DNA of 64,000 bases from Trichosphaerium sp. ATCC 40318 (lineage: Eukaryota; Discosea; Flabellinia; Trichosidae), in NCBI GenBank assembly GCA_038496445.1, contig JALMLS010000480.1, forward strand, positions 205,881 through 269,880, in the 5' to 3' direction. The notes below the pieces were generated by a model. That model was not told where the DNA came from and did no database searches. It worked only from the letters and a program-made list of their open reading frames with translations. Made by a program: the position numbers and the translations under genes. Below are positions 1-11,609 of the stretch, piece after piece. Every line of letters starts with the position of its first letter. The first letter of the stretch is position 1.

Positions 1-523
1 GTTGCCTTTTTGAGCGCTTTTACTCTTAATCTGTACGTTCTTTGAATCAACAACGACAATATTTCGGCAGATCTTTGACAGAAATATTCCACTCAAACAC
101 AAACAATTAAAGATGGCAGAAATACCAGTCCGGACCGGTTACGGACCGAAACGCAAAAGACCGGTCTGTAAACGGTCCAAACGGTCCGCTGTCACAAAAT
201 CTCAGAACCCTCCATCTCTTGACCTACTCACTGTGCATGCACATACGGTGGCTGTACACTTTTGTGGCAGGTTTGAATATCGCACCTTTTTTTCAGTGCT
301 GTTGATAGCTACTAAGACGTTGTCTTTCGAAAGGTTATTCTATCATCTTGGAAGAACATTGTTTACACGACGTGATGGAGATTTAGAGGTAATTAAGAAG
401 TCATCTTTATACAATATTACAGTGAGGTTGTTGTTCAGTACTACTAGGAAAGGGAAAAAAAAATACAGGCTTGTCTGGTTGGTCACTTGAACTTTTTTTT
501 CTTTTTTTGTGGTTTTTGTTACT
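1..523. other. 3' flank of DNA ligase, no supported gene
   Basis: This stretch lies beyond the stop codon of the ligase gene. An open frame of 125 codons on the + strand (113-490) starts with a run of imperfect CGGTCC/CGGACC motifs (about 125-190). It has no recognisable domain, so I do not call it a gene. Confidence 0.4.
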
Positions 524-3500
524 CTACTTCTTCTCTTCAGAAGCGTTTATCTTTTGACTATTGTAGAAATGTGCAACCTACGACGCGTAAATATGAGATG
601 ACAAAGATAAGTGATACCAAGGAATGGTCACAAAGTCAAAGAACACATTTTTTGAAACTTCAAGAAAATTAACAAAGACGTACTTGTTCAGAATCAGTTG
701 CATCTTCTGGTTTCTTATCATCACGTACACGAATGAATCGAGGGAATCTAAGAGCGATACCTTTTGTCTCATGGACCTATACGAAAAAAATAAATAACGT
801 GATAATCACGTGAGAAATATGAGAACAAAAAAGGAAAACTCAAGCACAAGTTAGAAGAAAGAAAACATACCAATCCTAAGCCTGCAGTATATGTCGGAGA
901 GATAGACAAATCAGCTGCTTTAATTTCCCATACTACTGCAGGTTCAAACCATACATCACAACTACCTTTAGCTTTTCCGAGACTACAACACATGTCAATA
1001 AAAAACCAAGAAAATAATAAGAAAAGAGATGTCACTTTACCTGTAGTAACCTGGTGGTTTATCAATCTTATGCTCGTCAAGTCTCTTTGTAAAGTCCTTC
1101 AAATTTTGATCCGACAACCCTGTAGCAACCTTTGTGATAGCTTGATATTCATCGTCATCAGGGTTATAACAAGCAAGGAGATAACCACCTAAAATGAAAA
1201 ACAATTAAACCAACAATAAATTACAAAAAACGAAAAATCTTTTTATTGTTTAGTCTGCAAGCAAGTCAAGTATTGGTGAACAATAACACCAGATGATTAA
1301 TTTTGGTTAAATAAACGCAGACAAATCAATGAAAAGTTGGTAAACCGACATAATATCCCAAATTGTTGAAAAAAAAAAAGTTTGGTTTGTAGTAACGTAC
1401 CATATACACCAGTACGTTTTCCTGTTCCGTAATATGCACCAATAGGTACTAAATCTAGCGAATCGCCCATAGTGTCCATGTAATCTTTTTTCAACTAATG
1501 AATAGATTAGCAAACATAAAGAAACGACATGCAAGGCAAAAAGCATAAAAACAGAAAAACTTGGTGGAGGTTTTTAAGGTTTTTTTTACGAAGACTCACT
1601 TTAAACCAATTGTATGATCTCTTATCCGGTTCATAGGTATCTTTTAATGTCTTGAGCATAAGTCCTATAATATACAATTAGAACTACGTACAAACGGCCT
1701 ATCATAGGCCAACACAAATTGATGAAATAGTGAAGTGGTTTTTTAGGTTTTTGTACCTTCGCAGTTGCTCTCAACAGATAACTCCAAGTATGCTTGAATA
1801 TCATCAATTTCATCCAAATCTTTAGCTTCAGCAAATGTCAATTTACCAGGAATCTTCTTAAAAGTTTTATGAAGCGTAGCACGTCGTTCTTTGAGAGACT
1901 TGTGAATGAGAATCTAAAGGGAGAAAAAAATAAGAAAGGTTGTTGTCACAAAGCAACATTGAGCCGTAGGTCCCTCACATGCCGAAAAAGGTACTAATGG
2001 TTTGAATGCATAGTATGTAAAAATTACGAACCTCGTCATTGAGATACAGGACGTCAAAAGCGAAGAGGCAGACTTTAATTTTGACATCTTCGATTTTGAT
2101 GTTTTTCCTTCCACGATGACTTAGAGTCTGGAAACTTAAGATTTTATCATTCTCTACATCATAAGCTACTGCCTCACAATCAATAATGAAACTTGTAACA
2201 TCTGGAGAGCAAATCTATAGTGAGTGAGTACGCGAGCTCAGTTTTTTGAAAAAATCTCAAAGAAAGAAAGTATTAAACTTTTTGTTTACCTCAGGAAGGA
2301 ACTCGATGATATCAGGGTATTTACTTGTATTATCCTCTAAGTTACGAGAATATATCTTGTAAGAACCATCTGCAAGTTTATGGACCTACAGGTAGAAGTG
2401 TTAGACGAGAAAAAATCAAAAGTGTTAAACTGTTAGTTATGCCATAAAAAACCAAATGAATCCAGTACACAAAACCCGGGTACTGTCTAATGATTTTATA
2501 CTTACTTGGGCACGCTCGCCATCATACTTGAACTCACAAGTAAACTTATTATTCTGGAATCTATCCAGGACCTGAGTAATACCCTAATTTTTTTGCTGAG
2601 TTTATGAAAAAAAAAGGAAACAAAACTTACTGTCGAAGGTTGGGCCAACATGGGTTGTACAGGGATTCCCAAAGTCAAATAACAGTGTTTAGGAAGCTCG
2701 AAAATACCATGCTTGCGTAGTTTAGGCCATATGATATCGAAACTTGGGAGTTCACTAGGCGGGGAGTTAAAAACGTTTACAGAAAGAAAAAAATTCAAGT
2801 TGAGATTTTTGTAAATACGCACCAATAGGTTCTTTGAAATATTTCTGCTGCACGTTTCTTTTCTTCATCACGGCCAGGACGACCTTCTTGAACAGCAACA
2901 CATGCATGAGCGAGAGCAGCCTAAAGTAAAGTGAGCAGGGTGTTGTAAAGTATTCAAACAAAATAAGGCTTACGATAACAGTTTTTTGAGCGACACCAAG
3001 TCTCATCTTTCCTTGCAATGTACGGACAATATAAATGATTTCGGTTTCTGTACATGCAACGAACATATTGCTCATCATCTCTGATTTACGTTTCATAGAC
3101 TTTAACAGTAGTTAGGCGAAACCCGAAAAAAGAAAGAAAAAAGATAAAGCAAGAATCTCGTTTTTCTCTTTCTCCATTACCGAATTTCCTGATGCTTTTG
3201 CGATAGCAAGTAGTTTGTTAAACACAGATCTTATTGTCAATGGTTTCAATTTATGAAGTGTACGTAGTCTTGCTTTACTGTGCTAAACGAAAAGTAAGTA
3301 AGTTTTAAAAAAAATGTGCAGTTCCGAAACATTTTGAATTTGCGAGGATTTTGATGCAACACTGGCTATCCATACTTTATATTATGGTAGATAACAATGA
3401 CGATTATATTATAAACGAAATAAGAAGTAAAATAGTTGCGTACATGAGCTACTTTACCAAGATCGCCAAGTCGTTTGTAATCTTGTCTTAGTTGGCCTAT

Positions 3501-4504
3501 CTTTTTGCCTGTAGCTCTAGAAATAGCCTTCATTATAGCAGCTTCACCGATACCCAACTCCACACCAGCAAAAGCGGGTGCAAGCTGTTATAAAAAGTAA
3601 GTAATGTCACATGACACAACCACAATCAAAAGGAGAAGAGTAAGACATAAAAAAAAGTTGTACCTTGTTTGAACACAAATAGAGCGTTGGAAGCAAGTCA
3701 TCTGGCGAGAGGATAAGCACTTGGCAAAACAATTTACATAGGATATCCTGGAGCTTCAAGCGTGCTCTTGTTTTTACTAGTTGATCAAAAGCCTTTGATA
3801 GAGCCAAGTACGGAACACTTGAAAAAAACTGTTAGTTTTGACCTGCCAAAAAAAGCAAAAAAAACATTTTCGTTTTTCGCGGTTACGTACGATTCTCCAT
3901 GTTTCCAAAGAGCTCCTTTGGCTAGTTTATGATCTGGTGGTTGTGTTATGGCAACATCTTCAAGCTCACTAGATGATAAGAGTCAGAAAAAAGTGATTGG
4001 TTGAAACAGGTCAAAAAAAAAACGTTTTGATGTTGTAACAGTTCAAAATGGTTCATTCTTTATGTGAACGCATTGCGCGATGTAATGGACAAACTGTAAG
4101 AAAATAAAATTCGTCGAAGAAAAAAATGTAACGAAAAAGCTGTTTACGTACAATTTTGGCTTGTTCTCTGTCTTGACCTCTTTTGTTACCTATGTATTCG
4201 TTAGTTTAAGGTTTTCGCGATGTACAATTACTTGTTTCTCTTCTTTGATGTTTGATTGTATGTTAGGTGCGTTTTGTGGGTCATTTTCATCGTTCTCTGG
4301 CTTTTCGGTCTTGATAGCACGCACTATCCGTTAAATCAATAAACAAAAAATTTACTGGTACGTACACTTCTTTGATGGCGTTTTTGATGAAGCGTCACTA
4401 TTTCTCTTGCGTTTTTTTGAGTTAGGACCAAAAAAATCCCTACGTAACAGTTAGACTTGTTTAATTATCATAACAATATTAACTCACGATAGAGAGCTTT
4501 GCAT
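524..4504 (-). CDS. LIG1: ATP-dependent DNA ligase I, multi-exon
   Basis: Replicative DNA ligase that seals nicks between Okazaki fragments using ATP in the nucleus. The ATG at 4502-4504 begins a 17-nt exon (4488-4504) that splices to 4366-4439 and gives the N-terminus MQSSLSDFFGP. This is a PCNA-interacting (PIP) box, Q-x-x-L-x-x-F-F, in the place it occupies in other ligase I proteins, and a KKRKR nuclear-localisation-like stretch follows. Next come the helical DNA-binding domain (about 2.8-3.8 kb), the nucleotidyltransferase domain with active-site motif KYDGERAQ (catalytic Lys codon 2527-2529), the EGLMLK motif (about 1650-1760) and the OB-fold domain ending in [16 protein letters not shown] (684-776). 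The last exon is 524-577 with stop TAG at 524-526. Typical donors are GTACGT (678-683), GTATGT (865-870) and GTGAGT (4482-4487). All core motifs are intact and the length fits the family. Confidence 0.95.
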
Positions 4505-4851
4505 AGTTGATTGTAGCGTTATAAAGAAAAGTTACCGCGAAAACAGAGCAAAAAATTTTCAACGCATTTCTTTGCGCTTTTTGAATTTATCGTCCGAATG
4601 AGCGTCATTGCGAAGATTTCTAGGCGGTCACGCATAAATGGATCGTTATATGGCCTAGCATACGGTGGTAAGTTTATTAAATTAATAATACGTTTTATTT
4701 TGTTTTTGAACACTAAGAAACCGCAAGTTTACATCGTTGAGTTCATATCATGTTTTTTTTGATTACTGCGAACTTGTTTTTATTTAAATCGCTACGATTA
4801 CGCCACCTACGCTTAAAATGAGCGCAAGCGTTGTTATTTTTTAAGTTTTAG
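4505..4851. promoter_or_regulatory. Divergent intergenic region, putative bidirectional promoter
   Basis: About 350 nt separate the ligase start codon on the - strand from the first recognisable coding sequence of the ADP-ribosylglycohydrolase-like gene on the + strand. The 64-codon open frame on the - strand (4519-4713) has no domain and I treat it as chance. A short first exon of the + gene may lie near 4818-4835, but its phase does not fit the next exon. Confidence 0.3.
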
Positions 4852-7052
4852 TACGCATTGTACTAAGGACGTTGACAGATGCTTACGGATGTCAACTTGA
4901 TGGATGGTTGCCACAAGAGGTAAAGCTAGCTTACGGAGAGGGTGGGTATGACTTGCCATTGGATCATGACTGGGAGAAGTTAAAAAACATGGATAAAAGG
5001 GTGCAACACCGTTACTGTCGCAAAATTAAACCTCTGGGGTACTGAACAAATCGCTAAATGTGTTTTTGTCTTTTCGTTACGCCAATTTCGTTTTTGCTTG
5101 CAGAAAGTACTTCTATTGTAAGAGTACATAGATTACGTTGTGGTTGCGGGCGTCGAAAACGAAAAACATAACTGCTGATTGACAATAATTTTTGTATTTT
5201 CGAAGATTTTCTGATTGTGAAGTTCTAAAGCACTAACTTCTCTTGCAAAGGGTCTATACAATCACCACACAACAAGCCCTTACTCTTACATCTCTTTGTT
5301 TAAGAAACGGTTTCTCTGCTCGTGGAATGGCTTCTCATCTATGTAATGGTGTAAAACATCGGTAAGCTTATTTTATGGATATTTTTTTATATTTTCATCA
5401 AAAACTTTTTTGGTGCTCATCTAATATAACCCAGAGCTTGGAGGACACCATCACGTACATTCCAGAAATTGGTTTCAAATCTATCAGTTATCACAGCCTC
5501 TCCTACAGAGAGTGGCATAATGAGAAACTCCTTAGGTTAGTTACAATTGAATTTTTTTTTTCAAAATAATTTTTTTTGGCTTTAAATGCCACTTTGTTGT
5601 GCAGTCTTTTTGCGGAACAACTCAGGAATTTATAGGAATCCTATGCCATTGTTTTTGATCTTATTTTTATTTGATGTGGCTACTTAGGCCGATCAATTAT
5701 GACTTACTTTTTTATTTTTAGAAGCTGGTGCCAGAATAGGACCTATTGGTGCATTGTACTTTGATGATCCTGAACAACTAGAAAATGTGTCTATAGAGTC
5801 TAGTCTAGTATCTCATTCATATCTTGTCAGTGCCTCTTATGCTTATGGTAAGCGTTCTTGAAATCCTTTTTTTTTTTTTTTTTGATTCAGATACCATCTT
5901 TTGTTTTCAGTTTTTTTTTCGATTCCTAAATCAGCTTTATCGCCTACACTTCTCCTATCTATTAAAAAACCCCACTGCACTCGTTATGTTTTAATTCTAT
6001 CTTGTGAGGTGAAAAGGAGAAAGGGATAGACATAATTCTCCTTTTTCTTTTTTGTTCAATTTTATTAACTTTTTTTTGAATAGCTGTTGCTTGGGTTGTT
6101 TCTCAGTTTGTGCAAGAAAAAAGTGTTGAAGAAATTAGAAACGGTTTAGTACCTGCTGTAAGATCAGTTGAAGAATCATGGGAAAGACGTAGGCAGCCAT
6201 GGCGGTATAGCTCTGATGTAAAACTCTCAAGTACAACAAATTAGCTTTTGTTTTTGTTTTTTTTTATTTTATCAGCTTGCGTTCTTTGAAATAAGCTGGG
6301 TTATATATTGATTTGGGTTGCTTACTCATGGTTTACAGTTACAAAAAATTTCGAAGAGCTTTTAAAAAATAGCAACGACTGGAGCGATGTTGAACATATT
6401 CGAGGATTGTGTGATAGTAAAGAAAATCCTAATCAAGATTGGATTAGTCAAGGAGGCTTACATGCTCTTGCTATGGCTCTTATGTCTGATATTGAACCTA
6501 AAGATATGTTAAAAGATGTTGCTAATCTTGGGTATGAGTTTTTTTGCCATCTTTTATCATAGTGATTGACAACACGATAAAAAACTCTAAATCTGTATTT
6601 TTTTGGACACTTTTTCAATTGTTATCTCCTAACTTTTTACGTCATTGAAAGTTCTTTTCACTTTTCTGTTAGTACTAATATCGTGGAAGAAAAAAACATT
6701 GTGCATAATGTCAAAAAAACTTGTTCAAATTTTTTATCGCACCTTCTTTTTTTTCTCATTTTTTTCTTGTTTGTTTTTTACCTAACCATTGTTTTCGCTT
6801 AGTGGCTCTTCCTCTCATGTTTGTTCTGTTATTGGAAGTATATTAGGTGCAAGATTTGGTGATGAATGGATTGAAAAGAAACGGATAGAAAACCACCAAC
6901 AATTTGAACAATATTGTGATGGCATAGCAAAAAAAAGTGCAGAAGAATTAGAATTTCTTGATAAGTTTTTTGAACGTGAAAGGAATTCTATTACAGAGAC
7001 TAATAGATGGGCAGCTAAAATAAAAGAACATTTTGGTATGATAGTACGCTGA
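4852..7052 (+). CDS. ADP-ribosylglycohydrolase-fold protein, probable pseudoenzyme (5' end uncertain)
   Basis: The exons spell an ADP-ribosylglycohydrolase (ARH/DraG) fold. The N-terminal helix RIVLRTLTDAYGCQLDG corresponds to the family's GALLGLAVGDALG. It is followed by KPLGVYTITTQQALTL, then GPIGALYFDDPEQLENVS (about 5725-5800), the SSLVSHSYLVSASYAY helix, and GGSSSHVCSVIGSILGARFG (about 6802-6862). In active enzymes the second and last motifs read YTDDT and GGDTDT and bind two Mg ions. Here they are YTITT and GGSSSH, so most metal ligands are missing. The protein ends at 7050-7052. The start codon is not resolved. The join between the exon ending near 5535 and the one at 5721 is out of phase with simple GT-AG splicing, so there may be a small extra exon, a frameshift or pseudogenisation. 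The fold assignment is firm and the lack of activity is inferred. Confidence 0.7.
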
Positions 7053-8291
7053 GTCTAAGAAAAAAAAGAAATCAAAAAAAAAAAAAAGAAAAAAATCTTC
7101 AAATAAAATAAGCAAAACTTTACCTCCTTCTCTTTACCTTCCACTCTGTGATTTCTGAACAGTTGCAACTCATAAGACAAGACAGATACTAGTTAGAATA
7201 GAACCAAAGTCAACATTTGATTAGTGTATCTTGTGCCAACCTACAATCAGATTTTTTAGCTCGTATTCTATTTCCTCCAAAACCGTTATTCGAATAATAA
7301 GGTGTACACTATTGAACTATTTTACTGTAAGAAATTGTAACAGGCATAGCATTAAACACAATTTCAGGTATCATACATACTATCTGTTCCAAGAGCAGAA
7401 CTATTGTTCAAAGCCTCACGTTTTTGCGACATTATGTGCACCTAAAGCTTTAAGACCTTTTTTTTTTTGTCACGTGTACAATAAATTGATTTGAGACACC
7501 ACTTAAAACCAGGTTCAGTTGAAAACACCAACAAAGAAAGCTAGCTAGCTGTCTAACTGAAAATAGAGCGTGATATTTCTGGAATTGGTAATTGTAATGG
7601 ATGTACACCTGCAAGCTGTTTCAAAGCACTATTAGTGATATCATATCCTTGGCATTGCTTTGAGATTTTGCATAAAAGGAACCAAGAAAAAAGCAAAGTT
7701 GTGTTAAACTCACGTATTGTGATCGTTGGTCCTACTCTGCATAGACTATTGCGGCATGTATATGAAGATGTGCCTAAAGGCAATAATAACAGCTACTTGA
7801 GGCACAGTAGTTGGTGGTAATTGAGTAACCGTTTTATTGGTTTTTGACTTTATTTCTGTTTCATTGATATGTTTCTGTGGGTTATTATAAAGATATCTTT
7901 ACTATATACGATATACTTGATGACATTATCCTTGAGAATAAAATGAGACTTTTTTCTAAAGGGACATGGATAATTCTTGATGATGATAAGTGTTCTGGTA
8001 ATTTAATAAATGTACTCAGACGCAGTTTGATAATACAACTAAAAATATAAAGTAAGCGAGTTTTCAAACCGAAAAAAATACTCCTCAAAGCCGCTCTCTG
8101 TGTGTACCCTGTTTTAGTGTATATCTTGAATAAAGTGCCTTCTCTATTTACAATATATATATCGTACTTGGCATCTAGTGAAGCAATGAATAGTGGAAAA
8201 AACTACAGACTCGTGTTTGTTCTGTGAAAAATAAAAAAAAACTTTTGCTGTTTGTTCGAACAATTGAGTAGGTGTAGAGTGATCACACAAT
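7053..8291. other. Intergenic region with gene remnants
   Basis: Apart from the LRR remnant at 7553-7645, the region has A-rich 3' flank near 7060-7110 and a CACGTG at 7471. An exon-like stretch on the + strand (about 7890-8049) would encode a plausible acidic segment, but I could not match it to a family or connect it to other exons. Confidence 0.3.
7553..7645 (-). pseudogene. Remnant of a GVHTI-type LRR protein
   Basis: The - strand reads YDITNSALKQLAGVHPLQL and then a short tail and a stop. This matches the junction of the pre-LRR domain and the first repeat of the F-box/LRR proteins further along the window (compare NDTLKQLAGIRKIKL near 47.2 kb). Only about 30 codons remain, with no F-box and no array, so it is a dead fragment of that family about 26 kb from the nearest full copy. 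Confidence 0.55.
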
Positions 8292-9631
8292 TTATAGATG
8301 TGCTATAATTGATGATGAAATTAAAGAAAAAAAAGGGAGTACCTAAACCAAAGTCGGACATGACACCCATGTTTAGATGTGATGTCTTTTGATTGTACAG
8401 ATATTTATATGTATTACTGTTCAAGTTGAGCTCAACAACACAATCTTTTCCCATGGCATACATAATATTTGAATGTGCATAACATATTCGCAATGGTATG
8501 AATGGAAGTCCAATGGCGTTGTATCCAAACATTTTAGATGCAAACCGAAGCTGGTATGCAATCCATGTCATTCTTAAAAAATTCCGAATCAGTAATTTTT
8601 TTGAAGCTTTTTTTTTGGTGTTTCTATCACGTACTGGTTGTTTTTCAAATTTATTTTTGTTATCACATCGCCACAATTAACATCTTTCGTTATACATATG
8701 AGATTTTCCTATGATTAAGTAAGCAATGATTGTTACCATGCCTTCAACAAAAAAAATTTCAATGAAAATGATCTCAACTAAAACAGTACGTCATCATCAA
8801 GGCACATATCTATAATTCTTGAAACTTTCTTTTTACCGTAAAATTCAATATCTAAAGTAGAAACTTGTTTTGTATTTAGGTCTATAGAGCGTAAACGTTT
8901 AGGGAAATCTTCTGCTGCATAAATCACTCTATTTTTAGTGCAAACACATCCAGTCAATGATCGAAACTGTGCCTCGCTCATATCACCATCTTTGCTTCCT
9001 GATTCACCATTTCCAGTTATTGTAAATAATCCAGGGTCATCACCAAAGTATAACTTACGTATACACTCTCTATTAAAGTCCGTAAAAATCACCTAAACAA
9101 GAAATCAAAAAAAAAACAGCAAAAAAACACAAACACGTGCTTAACTCTATTTTTATTTCAACGGTTTATGTGAACCGCAGAAAGTTCAATATGAGTTTCG
9201 CCGTTTGAATGGTAGTCTCTATAGACCACAAAACCGCTTTTTTGCTTGTTTTCAGTTAATGTACGTACAGAGCCGTCAGTATCAAGCGTGGCGCCTCGAG
9301 TACACGATATCTGTGCTCCTCTCGACAAAGGTCCATCACTCAAACCTAAAATAATAAATATACAATACGCGCTTTAAACGCCAAAATACTTGCCTGACTT
9401 CTTATCCTTTAGTAATTCAGTAATTTTAAACACCTTTTGCATGTCCTAACAAAATAATAAGCGAAAAACCGTTAAAGGCGGTCGTACTCTGCCTTCGCGT
9501 GTAAGACTAATGAGCTTACGCGATACAGTGCTAAAACAACACATTTTCAGTGTTATTGTTGTATCCATTGTACCAATCATACATATAAGCTCTGGGGGCA
9601 GGTCAAGAAACAAACGCGCAGCATTGGCCAT
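8292..9631 (-). CDS. F-box-like / NHL-repeat protein
   Basis: Six exons keep one frame open: 9488-9631, 9394-9445, 9176-9345, 8790-9092, 8343-8550 and 8292-8302. The N-terminus is F-box-like (FLDLPPELICMIGTMD, then a Cys-rich helix). The rest forms NHL-type beta-propeller blades: DFNRECIRKLYFGDDPG, then TGNGESGSKDGDMSEAQF, then VIYAAEDFPKRLRSIDL, followed by VSTLDI. The expected role is a ubiquitin-ligase adaptor whose propeller binds the target, which is inferred from domains only. The second intron (9346-9393) has a GC-AG boundary with donor GCAAGT, the usual GC-type sequence. The last exon is only 11 nt and is the least certain part. F-box plus NHL is not a combination I know well from model organisms. 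Confidence 0.7.
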
Positions 9632-10582
9632 TGTTAGTTAATCACTAAGCGAAAACAATGTAGCTTAAATCCCTTAAGCCGTAAAAGTAAGCGACCGGCA
9701 CTCTGACGCTATTTCTGAGCTCTCCAACGACCTTGCTAGTAGAACCTTCACTGAATGCCATTTCAGAGTTAAAACGGCCAGTAATGTCGGCATCCACTAA
9801 ACATTTCCGCTTTGCGGCAAAAAAGCCGAATATTGTGCGAGTTTCCTGTATTTTAGAGCGCTTTTTACAAAGAAAACTCGCAATTTTTTTTGCTTTTTTG
9901 CTTCTCTCACAACGCCCCTGGAACGCACACAAATAGTCAAACTTGTCTCTTCTACGCATGTAAATCCCATACAGAGGCGGAAACGTTTAAGGGGATGTCG
10001 ACATGTACGTTATTGGTGAAACAAATGGCCACTGCAACAGCTTGGTAAGAAAACAGCTCTATTGACAAGAAGTTTGATGGTGTCAATCTTAAAGAAATGT
10101 ATGCTCTTGATAAAATGAATGGCGAGTACAAGAAATGGGTTGAAAATGGACAACTCAATACACGAATGTTAGAACCTCACTCCACATTTTTTTACCTAGA
10201 ATAGGCGGTTGTCCTTTTTGGAACAACACGTTAGACCAGTCCTCTGACCACCAATAAGCAAAGCGAAGGAACTACATTCTAAGTTAGGAAGTACGCCAAA
10301 CTTGGTCATACAAAATAATGCAGGCGGGAAGCTCCTCTTGTTTTTGATAGCACAGGTACTAGAGTATCCAGTTTATGTATAATCCGAGAGTACTTTTGTA
10401 ATTTATGCTAAGAGTAGCAATTCACGTGATCGCTATCAGCAGTGACCTTTTGAACAGTAATAACATAATAAAGCGGTTCGTGTTGGTTACATTTTTATTC
10501 ATTGATTTCAATCAATCTACAAGCTTCGCTGTATTATACCCTGTAAGGCGTGTATGAGCCTACGTGGAACCAGAGCGCCATA
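9632..10582. other. Intergenic region, one unassigned ORF
   Basis: A 104-codon open frame on the - strand (9645-9959) begins with a Lys/Arg-rich stretch and lies directly upstream of the F-box/NHL gene. It has no recognisable domain. A MORN-repeat remnant lies at 10106-10165. I see nothing else between 10170 and 10580. Confidence 0.3.
10106..10165 (+). pseudogene. Remnant of a MORN-type repeat
   Basis: The + strand reads LDKMNGEYKKWVENGQLNTR, one complete repeat of the xGEYKxWxxNGQL type found in the F-box/MORN proteins at 25.3, 44-45, 52.6-53.6 and 54 kb. No start codon, F-box or second repeat is attached. Confidence 0.5.
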
Positions 10583-11609
10583 CTAGTTACACCAGTCAGG
10601 GCAAAAAGATGTCGGTCTTTTGCTGTGGAGGTTTTTGAACTCACACTGCATTTTTTCGACATTGGCTGACTCATCTGTTACATCAGACTCAGAGGAGTCT
10701 TGAAAGTTACCTTCTTCTTTTAAAAACGGGCGCAGTGGTACTTTGCTTGTTCGTTGTTCTGGAACTGCTCCTCTGGAAGGTAGTATACTAACAAAACAAA
10801 CTAGTGTGAATGATTGAAACAAAATAAAAAACTGCTTACGTGTCATCACAATATGTTTCTTCAGAGCATCCATTGTTTATGTTAGGGTTTGCAAATCCAG
10901 TATTAAAGGTGTTTTTCATAGGAGCTACTGGACGTTTTGGAATACCTAAATACTTATTATATCAACAACACAACAAAGGTATCGGCTTTAAAAACCAACG
11001 AAGTTTGCAACATACAATGGGGTACATAATTATCAATGCTGATTGATGAAAAGTCGGTTCTTCTTGGATCTACGAAACTCCCTGTATGACCTAAATAGTC
11101 GTTTAATACAACGCACACTAAACCAAAATCAGGGTACGTCTTGGAATATAAGAAGGATCCTGTCTATGATCTACTGGTAGCTCTGAGTAGTAACCTAAAT
11201 ACTTGTCATTACCAAACCTAAACAGATGACAATGTACGTTTTGGCGTTGTGAAAGGCTTGAAGTCGTTGTTACTGGCGACTTTAGGGGCCAGGATATTGC
11301 CTGGGTGACGTAAGTAGCCGCCTAGAATAGTTATTTCAAACATCAAAAAAGATACTTCATACCTCGTTGTTCACTCAAATCATGATTGTTATCTTCTCTA
11401 CAGTCCATAAAGCTCTCTGGGTGATCTAAGCAAGTATTAAGCAACATGCTTAGGGGTTTTTTGGAAGTGTAAATACGAGGTGTTTCGTAGAAAACAGCTA
11501 ACATCGTACTCCTAGTAGGTTTGTTCTTTCGTCTGAGATCTACAAAACTCTCTGTGTTACCTAAATACCTTGTTATACTATAAAACGAAAGAATAATAGC
11601 GTACTCCAT
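10583..11609 (-). CDS. Unrecognised repeat protein with YLGxxxSFVDxRR motif
   Basis: Reading from an ATG at 11607-11609, successive exons each carry one copy of a short motif: YLGNTESFVDLRR, CLDHPESFMDCRED, YLRHPGNILAPK, YLGYYSELPVDHRQD, YLGHTGSFVDPRR and YLGIPKRPVAP. An acidic Ser-rich tail ends at the stop 10583-10585 after PTSFCPDWCN. The copies are linked by introns, one of which would be only 20 nt (11118-11137, phase-compatible). A second candidate 20-nt intron near 11217-11236 does not restore the frame, so the gene may carry a frameshift or I have a splice wrong. I do not recognise the family. Several motif copies end in Arg-Arg or Arg-Lys. Confidence 0.45.

Noticed and set aside
113-490. 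125-codon + strand ORF at the window start
   Set aside because: No domain, begins in a CGGTCC-rich repeat, and no exon partners were seen.
9645-9959. 104-codon - strand ORF upstream of the F-box/NHL gene
   Set aside because: No recognisable domain, and no splice sites link it to the F-box/NHL start at 9631.
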